A stretch of DNA of 64,000 nucleotides from Jeotgalibacillus haloalkalitolerans. Its GTDB lineage: Bacteria > Bacillota > Bacilli > Bacillales > Jeotgalibacillaceae. Every line of letters starts with the position of its first letter. Position 1 is the stretch's first letter. The position numbers were made by a program, and so were the translations under genes. This document shows positions 48,329 through 56,320 of the stretch, one piece after another. The stretch is from the NCBI RefSeq assembly GCF_034427455.1, contig NZ_JAXQNN010000001.1, positions 1 through 64,000 on the forward strand, in the 5' to 3' direction. The notes under the pieces were generated by a model, which worked only from the letters and a program-made list of their open reading frames with translations, was not told the DNA's origin and did no database searches.

Positions 48329-49656
48329 TGAAAAGAATGGAGCTTTTAAAGTCAATTTTACTGTCTCTGCTTGTTGTATTAAGCCTGGTGTTAACCTGGA
48401 ATGTATGGTCATATCAGCCGGCAAGTGAGCCTTATGATGAGTCAGAGACAACGGTTGAGAATGTTTCGATTTCTGAAGAACGTACGACAAGGGATTTAAT
48501 CCAGCCGTCGCGTTTTCTTGTGCATGGTGAAGTGGCAGTCAGTGGTACTTCGGAGGAAAATAATATCAATACGCTGAACGCACTGATGCAGGAGTGGAGT
48601 ATTTATAACGTTCAGCAGAATAGCACATTTGATGAAGAGGAATTCCGGAATATTGTCCATGGATCCAATCGCATTGAAATACTTTATCCTGCTGAAATTC
48701 CGTTCAGTGCTTATCGTGATATTGTGACTTTTGAAAATAATACACTGCCTGAGGATTCATTTGACCGTGTCGTTATTGATGTGTCGGGTCCGGAGGATAC
48801 ACCGTTTACCGTTTACTTTGTCCATTATGATAACAGGGTGGTTTATGAAGGACGTGTAGATTCAACTTATTTTGAGGACCTGAACAGTGTGATTGTGACG
48901 AATGCAGCTGCGATTTATACGCCGCTTTTCGCTTACGAAACAGGTGAACGGACGATTTATCTGCCCGTTGAGCGCAGAGAGTACAGTAAGTATCTTTATA
49001 AGATGACGACAATTGATATTAACCTTTTCAGACGGGCACTGTTCCAGAATCCTGATGCTGTAGAGTTGAATCAGTTCGGTTCCTCACGTGATCAGTATTT
49101 TGATCAGTCATCGAACTTAATGGAGGTTGACCGTAACAATAATACGCTCAGCTATGTGAATCCGTCTGCAGAGCTTTCCACAGTCGGCAGGGCGGGTGAG
49201 CTGTTTCAAAAGAGCAGGCGATTTGTCAATGAGCATGAAGGCTGGGTGGATACGTATTACCTGTATGACCTTGATGCGATGGATCAGGAAGTGACTTTCC
49301 GCATGCATGAACAGGGACTGCCGGTTTTTAATGATAACGGCGTTGCTGAAATGTATCAGGAGTGGGGAGAGACGAGAATTCATCAGTATGCACGCTCATT
49401 TTTAACAAAACAGTTTGAGATTCCGTCTGAGTCCGATACAGTATCACTTGGTTCAGGCTATGATGCCATTGAAGCCATTGAAAGCATTGAGGATTTCGAT
49501 CCGGAGCGGCTGCAGGATGTGACAGTCGGCTATTATATGACGAAAAATGATAGTGACAACACGTATACACTTGATCCGGTCTGGTATTACAAATACAATG
49601 ACAGCTGGGCGCGAGTGCCGGTATTAGGAGGAGGGGATCCGGTTGGATTGGAGTAA
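48319..49656 (+). CDS. walH: WalK regulator WalH (YycH)
   Basis: 445-residue protein with one N-terminal transmembrane helix (about 10-30) and a large extracytoplasmic domain. With WalI it forms a membrane complex that restrains WalK in B. subtilis. In-frame ATG codons at 48319, 48325 and 48334 are possible starts; the first overlaps walK by 10 bp. Overlaps walI by 14 bp. Confidence 0.93.
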   Translation: MGMMKRMELLKSILLSLLVVLSLVLTWNVWSYQPASEPYDESETTVENVSISEERTTRDLIQPSRFLVHGEVAVSGTSEENNINTLNALMQEWSIYNVQQNSTFDEEEFRNIVHGSNRIEILYPAEIPFSAYRDIVTFENNTLPEDSFDRVVIDVSGPEDTPFTVYFVHYDNRVVYEGRVDSTYFEDLNSVIVTNAAAIYTPLFAYETGERTIYLPVERREYSKYLYKMTTIDINLFRRALFQNPDAVELNQFGSSRDQYFDQSSNLMEVDRNNNTLSYVNPSAELSTVGRAGELFQKSRRFVNEHEGWVDTYYLYDLDAMDQEVTFRMHEQGLPVFNDNGVAEMYQEWGETRIHQYARSFLTKQFEIPSESDTVSLGSGYDAIEAIESIEDFDPERLQDVTVGYYMTKNDSDNTYTLDPVWYYKYNDSWARVPVLGGGDPVGLE

Positions 49657-50500
49657 AACGAAAACCATCTTTATCGTTGTCTTTCTGATCCTGGACATTT
49701 TCCTCCTGATTCTGTTTGTTCAAAAATACAATGACAGCCAGCTGGAAACGATTGGGGACCTTTCAACGACGGAGCGGTTAGCTGGTGAAAATGTAACATT
49801 GGGAGAGCTGCCGGATGTAGAAGACAGCAGGCCTTATCTCAATGCTGAATATTATCGTTTTATGAGTTCAGATTTACAGGAGCTTGAGGGACAGACGGCA
49901 ACAATCCGGGAAGGACAGATTCTTGAGTCGGTGCTGACTGAACCGGTTGCGATTGAAGACCCGGAAAATCCTGAGGAACTGAATGAGCTGTTAGAGGATT
50001 ATGTGACAAATGGCGGTCAGTATACGTTTTGGGAATACGATGAGGAAGACAATCAGCTGATCTATTTTCAGACGTTTGAAGGGTTAACGCTTTATTACAA
50101 CCTGAACGCACAAATTGCTGTGCAGCTGAACGGAAATAACGAGGCGATTTCTTATGAGCAGACATACCTGACGTCATTAGAAGAATTTACAGAGGAACAA
50201 CAGCTTAGAGAGCCAAGGTCAGTACTTGAAACCTTTTATGACCGCAACCTGATCCAGCCGAATTCTACAGCAGTAGACCTGCAGCTTGGCTATTACCCGC
50301 TATTTGTACAGGAGACAGGCGGAGATACGGATGAAGGCATTACACAGGTGCTCACCCCTACCTGGAAAATGACGATCGAGAATGAAGACGGCAGCCGGAA
50401 TGATTTATTTATGAATGCGGTGGACGGGAGTATTTATGATATGTCACAGGTAGACCTTGATTTCGAACAGCTGGAAGAAGAAGACGAAATTGCGGAGTGA
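49643..50500 (+). CDS. walI: WalK regulator WalI (YycI)
   Basis: 285-residue protein with one N-terminal helix (MDWSKTKTIFIVVFLILDIF, close to B. subtilis YycI) and an extracytoplasmic YycI domain. Acts with WalH on WalK. Start is TTG 49643 preceded by GGAGGAGGGG. The C-terminus is acidic. Followed after 6 bp by walJ. Confidence 0.93.
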   Translation: MDWSKTKTIFIVVFLILDIFLLILFVQKYNDSQLETIGDLSTTERLAGENVTLGELPDVEDSRPYLNAEYYRFMSSDLQELEGQTATIREGQILESVLTEPVAIEDPENPEELNELLEDYVTNGGQYTFWEYDEEDNQLIYFQTFEGLTLYYNLNAQIAVQLNGNNEAISYEQTYLTSLEEFTEEQQLREPRSVLETFYDRNLIQPNSTAVDLQLGYYPLFVQETGGDTDEGITQVLTPTWKMTIENEDGSRNDLFMNAVDGSIYDMSQVDLDFEQLEEEDEIAE

Positions 50501-50506
50501 AGAAAT

Positions 50507-51304
50507 ATGACAATGCATATGAGTGTGCTGGCAAGCGGCAGTACAGGCAATGCAATTTTTATAGAAAACGAGAACCATTCCTTTTTGGTGGATGCGGGCC
50601 TGAGCGGCAAGCAGATGGAAGGGTTATTCAGCCAGATTGACCGCTCAATCAAGGATTTGAGCGGTATCCTGGTCACCCACGAGCACAGCGATCATATCAA
50701 AGGGCTCGGAATTCTTGCGCGCCGCTACAATCTGCCTGTCTATGCAAACGAAAAAACGTGGCAGGCCATGGAACCGCTCATTGGAAATGTAAACAGCGAT
50801 CAGAAGTTTATCTTTCCAATGGAGACGGTCCAGACATTCGGCGGCCTGGATATCGAATCCTTCGGTGTCTCACATGACGCAGCCGAGCCAATGTTTTACG
50901 TGTTCCATGAGAACGGTAAAAAAATTGTTGTCATGACAGACACAGGCTACGTCAGTGACCGGATGAAAGGTATTATCAAAGGTGCCGACGCATACGTGTT
51001 TGAAAGTAATCATGACGTCGGGATGCTGCGCATGGGACGCTATCCATGGAGTATCAAACGCCGGATCCTGAGCGATGTCGGCCACGTCTCCAACGAAGAT
51101 GCAGCACTTGCGATGAGTGAAGTGCTGACAGATAATACGAAGCGAATCTATTTATCTCACTTATCAAAGGATAATAACATGAAAGATCTGGCGAGAATGA
51201 GCGTCACCCAGACCCTTGAAGGCTGCGGACTGAAGGTTGGCGAGACATTCGACCTTTATGATACAGACGCGAAAACGCCGACGGATCTTTATAAGATTGT
51301 ATGA
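50507..51304 (+). CDS. walJ: MBL-fold hydrolase WalJ (YycJ)
   Basis: 265-residue metallo-beta-lactamase-fold protein with [13 protein letters not shown] at the start, metal ligands [10 protein letters not shown] (about 58-67), a further MTDTGYVSD (about 144-152) and SHLSKDNN near the C-terminus. YycJ is a putative nuclease linked to coordination of cell division with replication. Last gene of the wal operon. Confidence 0.95.
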   Translation: MTMHMSVLASGSTGNAIFIENENHSFLVDAGLSGKQMEGLFSQIDRSIKDLSGILVTHEHSDHIKGLGILARRYNLPVYANEKTWQAMEPLIGNVNSDQKFIFPMETVQTFGGLDIESFGVSHDAAEPMFYVFHENGKKIVVMTDTGYVSDRMKGIIKGADAYVFESNHDVGMLRMGRYPWSIKRRILSDVGHVSNEDAALAMSEVLTDNTKRIYLSHLSKDNNMKDLARMSVTQTLEGCGLKVGETFDLYDTDAKTPTDLYKIV

Positions 51305-51332
51305 GCACTGCCTGTGAGGTGGTGCTTTTTTT
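51305..51332 (+). terminator. wal operon terminator
   Basis: The stem GCACTGCC/GGTGGTGC (two G-U pairs) with loop TGTGA is followed by TTTTTTT. Confidence 0.8.
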
Positions 51333-51350
51333 GGTACTGTGGGGGGCGTG

Positions 51351-51480
51351 GTTCGCTGAAAAAGTGGTGATGTTCGTGGAAAAGCAGGTGTTGTTCTTAG
51401 AATCACGTGGCATGTTCGGAGAAAAACAGGTATGATTCTTAGAAAAAACACGATGGTTCGCAGAATAGTGTAATTTTACC
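51351..51480 (+). repeat. 21-bp-period array, six units (type A)
   Basis: Cores matching GTTCNNAGAA start at 51351, 51372, 51393, 51414, 51435 and 51456: six units, every step exactly 21 bp. The tail AGTGTAATTTTACCCAT follows the last unit. The remaining sequence to 51601 is unremarkable. Confidence 0.8.
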
Positions 51481-51601
51481 CATACCGCCGCATCTCTTAC
51501 ATCCACCCCACACTTTTCAACACCTTTGTGACATCAGGCAATTTCCCGCCCTTTTTCGCACAAATCAAGTAGACTGATAGAAGGAGAGATAGGAGGAGGG
51601 G

Positions 51602-52216
51602 TATGAGATCGAATGGTATAATATACGCGCGCTAATCATTTCATCCACACAAATCGCGCTGCTCATCTCATTTGCTGTTGCCTGGTTCCGCATCAGGCAG
51701 TCAGATAAAATCTTAGCATCAAAGGTATCCAACCTTTTTTATACATTCGTACTCGTCTGGAAGTTCTCAAGCATCCTCTTCTACTTTGAGTACATTTTAA
51801 AAGCGCCGATGTCCATTCTGTATTACAATGGAGGCGAACTTGGATTACTGCTCGCTGTCGCAGCCGTTCTGCTGCAGCTCATATACTATAGCCGGAAGAT
51901 GCCTGATATCATTGTTCACTGGCTCCCGGTATGGCTCATTGTATTAACGCTTACTGAAGCGGCAAAGCTTGTACTGACTGCCACGTCAATCATAGACGCA
52001 CTGCTCGCAGGCGTTTTTCTCATATGTCTTATTTTCATCTGGTCAAAAAACAGCCGTCTTTTAAAAGAAGCGCCATGTCTTACACTGTTAATGGTACTCG
52101 CGCTTCAATGGCTCACAATCTCGCTAAATGGCGATTTCATCACAACCGGACTCATCTATAGCTGGCTAATCAGTGCAGCCGTCTGGTTTGTTACAACAAG
52201 GAGGAAGCAATCATGA
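51602..52216 (+). CDS. polytopic membrane protein paired with TlpA; start codon missing
   Basis: The frame is open from 51593 and reads as membrane protein from about 51602 (YEIEWYNIRALIISSTQIAL, then FAVAWFRIRQSDKI), with about six helices to the stop at 52216. No ATG, GTG or TTG occurs in this frame before ATG 51809, which would remove two helices. An ideal AGGAGG and ATG at 51603 are in another frame that stops after ten codons. A start-codon change (GTG to GGG at 51599) or a small indel is likely. It overlaps tlpA by 4 bp, so it may act in thiol-redox or cytochrome maturation; I do not recognise the family. Confidence 0.6.
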   Translation, partial: YEIEWYNIRALIISSTQIALLISFAVAWFRIRQSDKILASKVSNLFYTFVLVWKFSSILFYFEYILKAPMSILYYNGGELGLLLAVAAVLLQLIYYSRKMPDIIVHWLPVWLIVLTLTEAAKLVLTATSIIDALLAGVFLICLIFIWSKNSRLLKEAPCLTLLMVLALQWLTISLNGDFITTGLIYSWLISAAVWFVTTRRKQS

Positions 52217-52809
52217 TTCCACGATTATTAGCCCTCGGGTTAGTCGGCGTTTTAGTCGCACTGCTAATCGTTAACGTTATGAATGATCAAAAAGAGCGCC
52301 AGGAGCTGCAGGCACTTCAGGAAGAATATGCAGTCGCCCCTGCCGATAACGAAAGCGCAGCACCCGTTGAGTCAAGCGGCGCTGTAAAAGAGGGCAACAC
52401 AGTTCCGAGCGTAGAGGTTACCACGCTGGATGGTGAAACCGTCAACCTGGCAGACTACCGCGGAAAAAAGGTTATCCTGAACTTCTGGGCAACCTGGTGT
52501 CCGCCATGCATGGCAGAAATGCCGCATATGCAGGAGTACTATGAAAATGAAGCCGGTGAGCAAAACGTTGAGATCCTGGCTGTTAACTTAACGAGTAAGG
52601 ACAACGGAATGGATCGAATTGAATCATTCGTTGAGGACTACGAGCTGACATTCCCAATTCTGCTTGATGAAACAGGCGCAATGGGCGATGAATTTCAGGC
52701 GTTTTTCATCCCAACCACGTATCTGATTGACGAAGAAGGCGTGATTCAGCGCAAACTGATGGGCCCGATGGATCGGGATATGATGGTTGATATGATGGAG
52801 GAGTTGTAG
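52213..52809 (+). CDS. TlpA/ResA-like membrane-anchored thiol-disulfide oxidoreductase
   Basis: 198 residues: an N-terminal signal anchor (about 3-20, LLALGLVGVLVALLIVNVM), a linker, and a thioredoxin fold (about 55-198) with FWATWCPPCMAEMPHM carrying the CPPC active site, and FFIPTTYLIDEEG with the cis-proline. It faces the outside and reduces disulfides, for example in apocytochrome c or spore proteins (ResA/StoA type). Its ATG overlaps the stop of the preceding membrane protein. Confidence 0.92.
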   Translation: MIPRLLALGLVGVLVALLIVNVMNDQKERQELQALQEEYAVAPADNESAAPVESSGAVKEGNTVPSVEVTTLDGETVNLADYRGKKVILNFWATWCPPCMAEMPHMQEYYENEAGEQNVEILAVNLTSKDNGMDRIESFVEDYELTFPILLDETGAMGDEFQAFFIPTTYLIDEEGVIQRKLMGPMDRDMMVDMMEEL

Positions 52810-52820
52810 GATTGAAGGGA

Positions 52821-52846
52821 AAAACCGCCTGTGGGGGCGGTTTTTG
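52821..52846 (+). terminator. tlpA terminator
   Basis: The stem ACCGCC/GGCGGT with a short loop is followed by TTTTG. Confidence 0.8.
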
Positions 52847-52863
52847 TTTGTGTTTGGTGTGGG

Positions 52864-52996
52864 ATTCGTGGAATGTTGGGTGATATTCGGAGAAAAACGG
52901 GTGGTGTTCAAAGGAAAACACGTCATGTTCGAAGAAAAACCCGGGTGGTTCGCAACTAATATAGCGACCTTCGTAGAAAAGTGTAATTTGACCTAT
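52864..52996 (+). repeat. 21-bp-period array, six units (type A)
   Basis: Cores start at 52864, 52885, 52906, 52927, 52948 and 52969 (ATTCGTGGAA, ATTCGGAGAA, GTTCAAAGGA, GTTCGAAGAA, GTTCGCAACT, CTTCGTAGAA), all 21 bp apart. The tail AGTGTAATTTGACCTAT faces the glsA terminator. Lies between convergent genes. Confidence 0.8.
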
Positions 52997-53007
52997 GTAA
53001 AAAACAT

Positions 53008-53035
53008 AAAAAAAACTGCCAGCCGCGGCTGGCAG
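53008..53035 (-). terminator. glsA terminator
   Basis: On the minus strand CTGCCAGC-CGCG-GCTGGCAG is followed by a run of T. Confidence 0.9.
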
Positions 53036-53047
53036 AAGAATCTCTAC

Positions 53048-54010
53048 TTAGAATATACTAAAATCCCACTCCTCAGAAATCTGCCTCAACAGCATCGTCC
53101 CAGCAGCGCTATTACCGTTCGCGTCAATCGCCGGACTGAACACAGCGATGCCGCAGCCTTTTCTGAACGCTTTTTCAGGTGAGTGCCATTTTGGAGGTAC
53201 GGATGCTAAAATGCCGCCTGAGACGCCACTTTTAGCGGGAATGCCGACGTGTGCGGCGAATTTTCCTGATGAGTTGTACATGCCGCATGTGACCATCAGG
53301 ACTTTGGCGATGCGGGCTACGTCATGGCTGAAAATCTGGCGTTCCTCGATTGGGTCGTAGCCGTCGTGCGCGATCACGAGTCCGATTTTAGCTAAATCCT
53401 CAAGGCTGATACAGATCGCACAGAGCCGGATATAAATATCAAGCGCTTCTTCCACATCCAGATCCAGCAGTTTCGATTCTTTTAAATAGTAGGCAAGCGC
53501 ACGATTCCGGTGTGCGGTCTGCCATTCAGATTCATAGACCTCCTGATCAAGCTCGAGCTGATGGCCGATCATGCCTTCGACAAACAGCAGGAAGCGCTCA
53601 TACTTTTCAGAGACCGTATCGCCCGGCAGCATGGATGCAACCGTAATCGCGCCAGCATTGATCAGCGGATTGAACGGCTTGCCGGGTCTGTGAATTTCAA
53701 ATGGAATAATAGAGTTAAACGATTCACCGGTTGGTTCAACATCCACTTTATCCAGCACAAAATCAAGCCCTTTAAAATGACAGAGCGCGACAAAGCTGAT
53801 GATCTTCGAAATACTCTGCAGCGTGAATTTCACGTTACTTTCCCCGGCCATATACGTGTCACCGTTATAATCCATGATGCAGATCCCGAGCTGATCACGG
53901 TCCTGATTCGCAAGCGCCGGTATGTATTGCGCGGGCTCTCCAAGCATTGTATGTGAGCGGTTATCTTCAACCCATTGCTTTAATTTCTCGTACACTTCTT
54001 CACTTCTCAT
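53048..54010 (-). CDS. glsA: glutaminase (serine-dependent, beta-lactamase fold)
   Basis: 320-residue glutaminase converting glutamine to glutamate and ammonia. Conserved QSISKIISF (catalytic Ser in SxxK, about 65-73), PFNPLINAGAITV and KSGVSGGILA. Length fits the family (about 310-330). Single-gene unit inserted between the wal operon/tlpA pair and htrA relative to B. subtilis. Confidence 0.96.
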   Translation of the reverse strand: MRSEEVYEKLKQWVEDNRSHTMLGEPAQYIPALANQDRDQLGICIMDYNGDTYMAGESNVKFTLQSISKIISFVALCHFKGLDFVLDKVDVEPTGESFNSIIPFEIHRPGKPFNPLINAGAITVASMLPGDTVSEKYERFLLFVEGMIGHQLELDQEVYESEWQTAHRNRALAYYLKESKLLDLDVEEALDIYIRLCAICISLEDLAKIGLVIAHDGYDPIEERQIFSHDVARIAKVLMVTCGMYNSSGKFAAHVGIPAKSGVSGGILASVPPKWHSPEKAFRKGCGIAVFSPAIDANGNSAAGTMLLRQISEEWDFSIF

Positions 54011-54205
54011 ATCCCAGCCTCCTATCGGTCAGTCAGTATTAGTCTTTTCCCCTTACTTTTAAAATCTAACCGTTTTAAGAAATGAACCTTCAGCACATTC
54101 CATGCAATTTTTTTAAAAGATTAAGCATTTTTTCATCTGATTTTCATCTTCGCGCTCTATACTGTGAATCATAGAAGAGATCACATACGAAAGGATGATC
54201 AATTA

Positions 54206-55411
54206 ATGGGTTATTACGATGATCACACAAATACAGAACGATCCAATAAAAAAAGCGGAAGCAAGGCAGGTTATTTCTTTTCAAGCCTTGTCGGCGTTAT
54301 TGTCGGTGCACTAATTGTTGCTCTGGCGTTCCCGATGTTTGACGGGGGAAATAATTCGACCGTGAGCAACTCCGGCACAGCAGGACAGGCAACGGAATCC
54401 CAGCCGATTTCCTATGACGTATCATCAGATGTGACAGCAGCCGTTGAAAAAGCCGGAGATGCAGTTGTTGGTGTAACGAACCTTCAGGCTGGCGGCGGTA
54501 TGTTTGGTCAGCAAAGTGAAGCGCAGGAAGCCGGCACAGGTTCCGGTGTGATCTATAAAGAAGAAGGCGACAGCGCATTTATCGTGACCAACTATCACGT
54601 GATTGAAGGCAGTGACCAGGTGGAAGTCACACTTGCTGACGGCACAAAAGAAGAAGCAACAGTGCTTGGCGGCGACCAGTGGACAGACCTTGCTGTACTT
54701 CAGATCAGCGGTGAAAACGTAGAAACCGTTGCTGAATTTGGTGACTCACAGGCACTGAAGCCTGGTGAACCGGTTATCGCAATCGGTAACCCGCTTGGCC
54801 TTCAATTCTCAGGTTCCGTGACAACAGGTGTTGTATCAGGCGTTGAACGTACAATTCCGGTAGACATCAATCAGGACGGACAGGTTGACTGGCAGGCAGA
54901 GGTTATCCAGACAGATGCAGCCATTAACCCTGGTAACTCAGGCGGTGCCCTTGTTAACAGTCAGGGACAGCTGATCGGTATCAACTCAATGAAAATCGCC
55001 CAGTCTTCAGTTGAAGGAATCGGGCTTGCCATCCCAATTGATATGGCTCAGCCAATTATCAATGACCTTGAGTCAAAAGGTGAAGTTGACCGCCCGACAA
55101 TGGGTATCACACTATTTGACCTTGCCAACGTACCGGCAGTCTACCAGCAGGAACAGCTGAACCTTCCTGAAGAAGTCACAACAGGCGTTGTCATCGAACG
55201 CGTCGTACCTAATTCAGCGGCAGCCAATGCAGGACTCGAAGACATGGACGTCATCGTTGAAATGGACGGCGAAAAAATCAACAACAGTATGGAACTCCGC
55301 CAGCACCTTTACACTGAAAAGAGCGTCGGTGACGAAATGCAGGTAAAAGTGTACCGAAATGGTGAAATGGTTGAAGTGACAATGACTTTGACAGACGACT
55401 CGCAGCTATAA
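54206..55411 (+). CDS. htrC: membrane-anchored serine protease HtrA-type (HtrC/YyxA)
   Basis: 401 residues: a short cytoplasmic N-terminus, one transmembrane helix (about 28-50), a trypsin-like domain with the His in TNYHVIEG, the Asp in WTDLAVLQI and the Ser in NPGNSGGALVN, then one PDZ domain (about 300-395). Degrades misfolded exported proteins. Start ATG 54206 after AAAGGATGA; the open frame begins at 54164. Its place after the wal operon matches B. subtilis yyxA/htrC. Confidence 0.93.
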   Translation: MGYYDDHTNTERSNKKSGSKAGYFFSSLVGVIVGALIVALAFPMFDGGNNSTVSNSGTAGQATESQPISYDVSSDVTAAVEKAGDAVVGVTNLQAGGGMFGQQSEAQEAGTGSGVIYKEEGDSAFIVTNYHVIEGSDQVEVTLADGTKEEATVLGGDQWTDLAVLQISGENVETVAEFGDSQALKPGEPVIAIGNPLGLQFSGSVTTGVVSGVERTIPVDINQDGQVDWQAEVIQTDAAINPGNSGGALVNSQGQLIGINSMKIAQSSVEGIGLAIPIDMAQPIINDLESKGEVDRPTMGITLFDLANVPAVYQQEQLNLPEEVTTGVVIERVVPNSAAANAGLEDMDVIVEMDGEKINNSMELRQHLYTEKSVGDEMQVKVYRNGEMVEVTMTLTDDSQL

Positions 55412-55534
55412 AACATTGAGGGGCTTCACGGCTCCTCAATCCTAAATTGAAAATAATCTCCTCCTAAAGGAGTTCATATAGATTTCAAGTCCACACAAAC
55501 TACAGACAAAACGCTATTTCTTAAGCCTATTTTC

Positions 55535-55568
55535 AGCAGGAGCCCTCCACGCTCCTGCTATTTTTTTG
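55535..55568 (+). terminator. terminator between htrC and yyzF
   Basis: The stem AGCAGGAGC/GCTCCTGCT with a 7-nt loop is followed by ATTTTTTTG. A second, T-less hairpin (ATTGAGG/CCTCAAT) lies at 55415-55440 right after htrC. Confidence 0.85.
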
Positions 55569-55615
55569 TGAAAAACGCATCCATGATACAATCAATCTAA
55601 AAGGTGGTGACACAT

Positions 55616-55780
55616 TTGCGCATATTTTGCTGTAAGGAACATGTCGAATTAGCACTGGATGTGCTGGTCGATGAAACAGAGGACGTCCCTCTTTTGAAGA
55701 CAGTGGATAACTATGAAGAGTTGTCCACAAACTGTGAATACTGCAATGAAACAGCCATATATCTTGTGGAGAACAAATGA
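55616..55780 (+). CDS. yyzF: small CxxH/CxxC motif protein YyzF
   Basis: 54-residue protein starting at TTG 55616 (MRIFCCKEHVELALDVLVDE), with CCKEH near the start and CEYC at 40-43; these Cys/His residues probably bind zinc. Matches the YyzF family that sits between htrC and rlmH in Bacillus. AGGTGG precedes the start. Function unknown. The rlmH gene expected next is not in this window. DnaA-box-like sequences begin inside its 3' half. Confidence 0.9.
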   Translation: MRIFCCKEHVELALDVLVDETEDVPLLKTVDNYEELSTNCEYCNETAIYLVENK

Positions 55781-55909
55781 TCTCATACGAAATGTGGATA
55801 GTTATTGTGGATATGTGTATAACTTTTGGGGATAACCTGTTTATAATGGTCGAATAACCTAAAATTTTCAACCAGCGCAAAACGACAAAAATCTATCCAC
55901 AGTGGACAA
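55702..55909. promoter_or_regulatory. DnaA-box cluster overlapping and following yyzF
   Basis: About eleven DnaA-box-like 9-mers with one or two mismatches in 208 bp: 55702, 55721, 55733, 55765, 55793 (TGTGGATAG), 55806 (TGTGGATAT), 55814 (TGTGTATAA), 55827 (TGGGGATAA), 55838, 55893 (CTATCCACA) and 55901. None is perfect, but the density is as high as in oriC. As I recall, B. subtilis has a DnaA-binding cluster at yydA (rlmH), the same neighbourhood. Confidence 0.7.
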
Positions 55910-55918
55910 ATAGAAAAG

Positions 55919-56036
55919 AGGAAGCAGGCGTTCAGGTCCGACAAGCATAAGACGAGGAGCGGTAAACGGGTGATCTTTCCCGTATAACGATGCTTGGCTT
56001 ATGAGCCGAGGACCTTAACGCTGGAGCTGGATCAAA
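55919..56036. repeat. dispersed intergenic repeat, third family (copy 2)
   Basis: GGAAGCAGGCGTTCAGGTCC, GACAAGCATAAGACGAGGAG, GGCTTATGAGCCGAGGACC and CGCTGGAGCTGGATCAAA line up with the copy at 39824. The outer halves are partly complementary, giving a long imperfect hairpin. Confidence 0.75.
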
Positions 56037-56080
56037 TCGTAAAGTGGAAATGCCTGACGCGGGCGTTCGATAAAATGAAA

Positions 56081-56238
56081 AGGTGGCGTAAATCATTCAA
56101 AAGGTGATAGATAAAAATAGAAAGGTGATGGATAATAGCCAGCCGCCCGGTATAGAAGTGTGAATCACTCAGAAAGCTGATGCAAATAAACTTAAAGCTG
56201 ATAGATAAAACCCAAAAGCCGATAGATAAATCTGCCTG
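56081..56238 (-). repeat. 21-bp-period array, about seven units (type C)
   Basis: AGGTG/AGCTGATAGATAA-type cores (complement TTTATCTATCACCTTT) start at 56081, 56102, 56123, 56154, 56175, 56196 and 56217. Spacing is 21 bp except for one 31-bp step (56123 to 56154). It lies downstream of the leftward diguanylate cyclase gene. No gene is seen from 55781 to 56320. Confidence 0.65.
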
Positions 56239-56320
56239 CGCGTTATGCCAAACCCGCCAACCCACCAGCTCCCGCCCCACACAAACAAAAAAACCACCCC
56301 CGCCCCCACGGAAATGGAAT

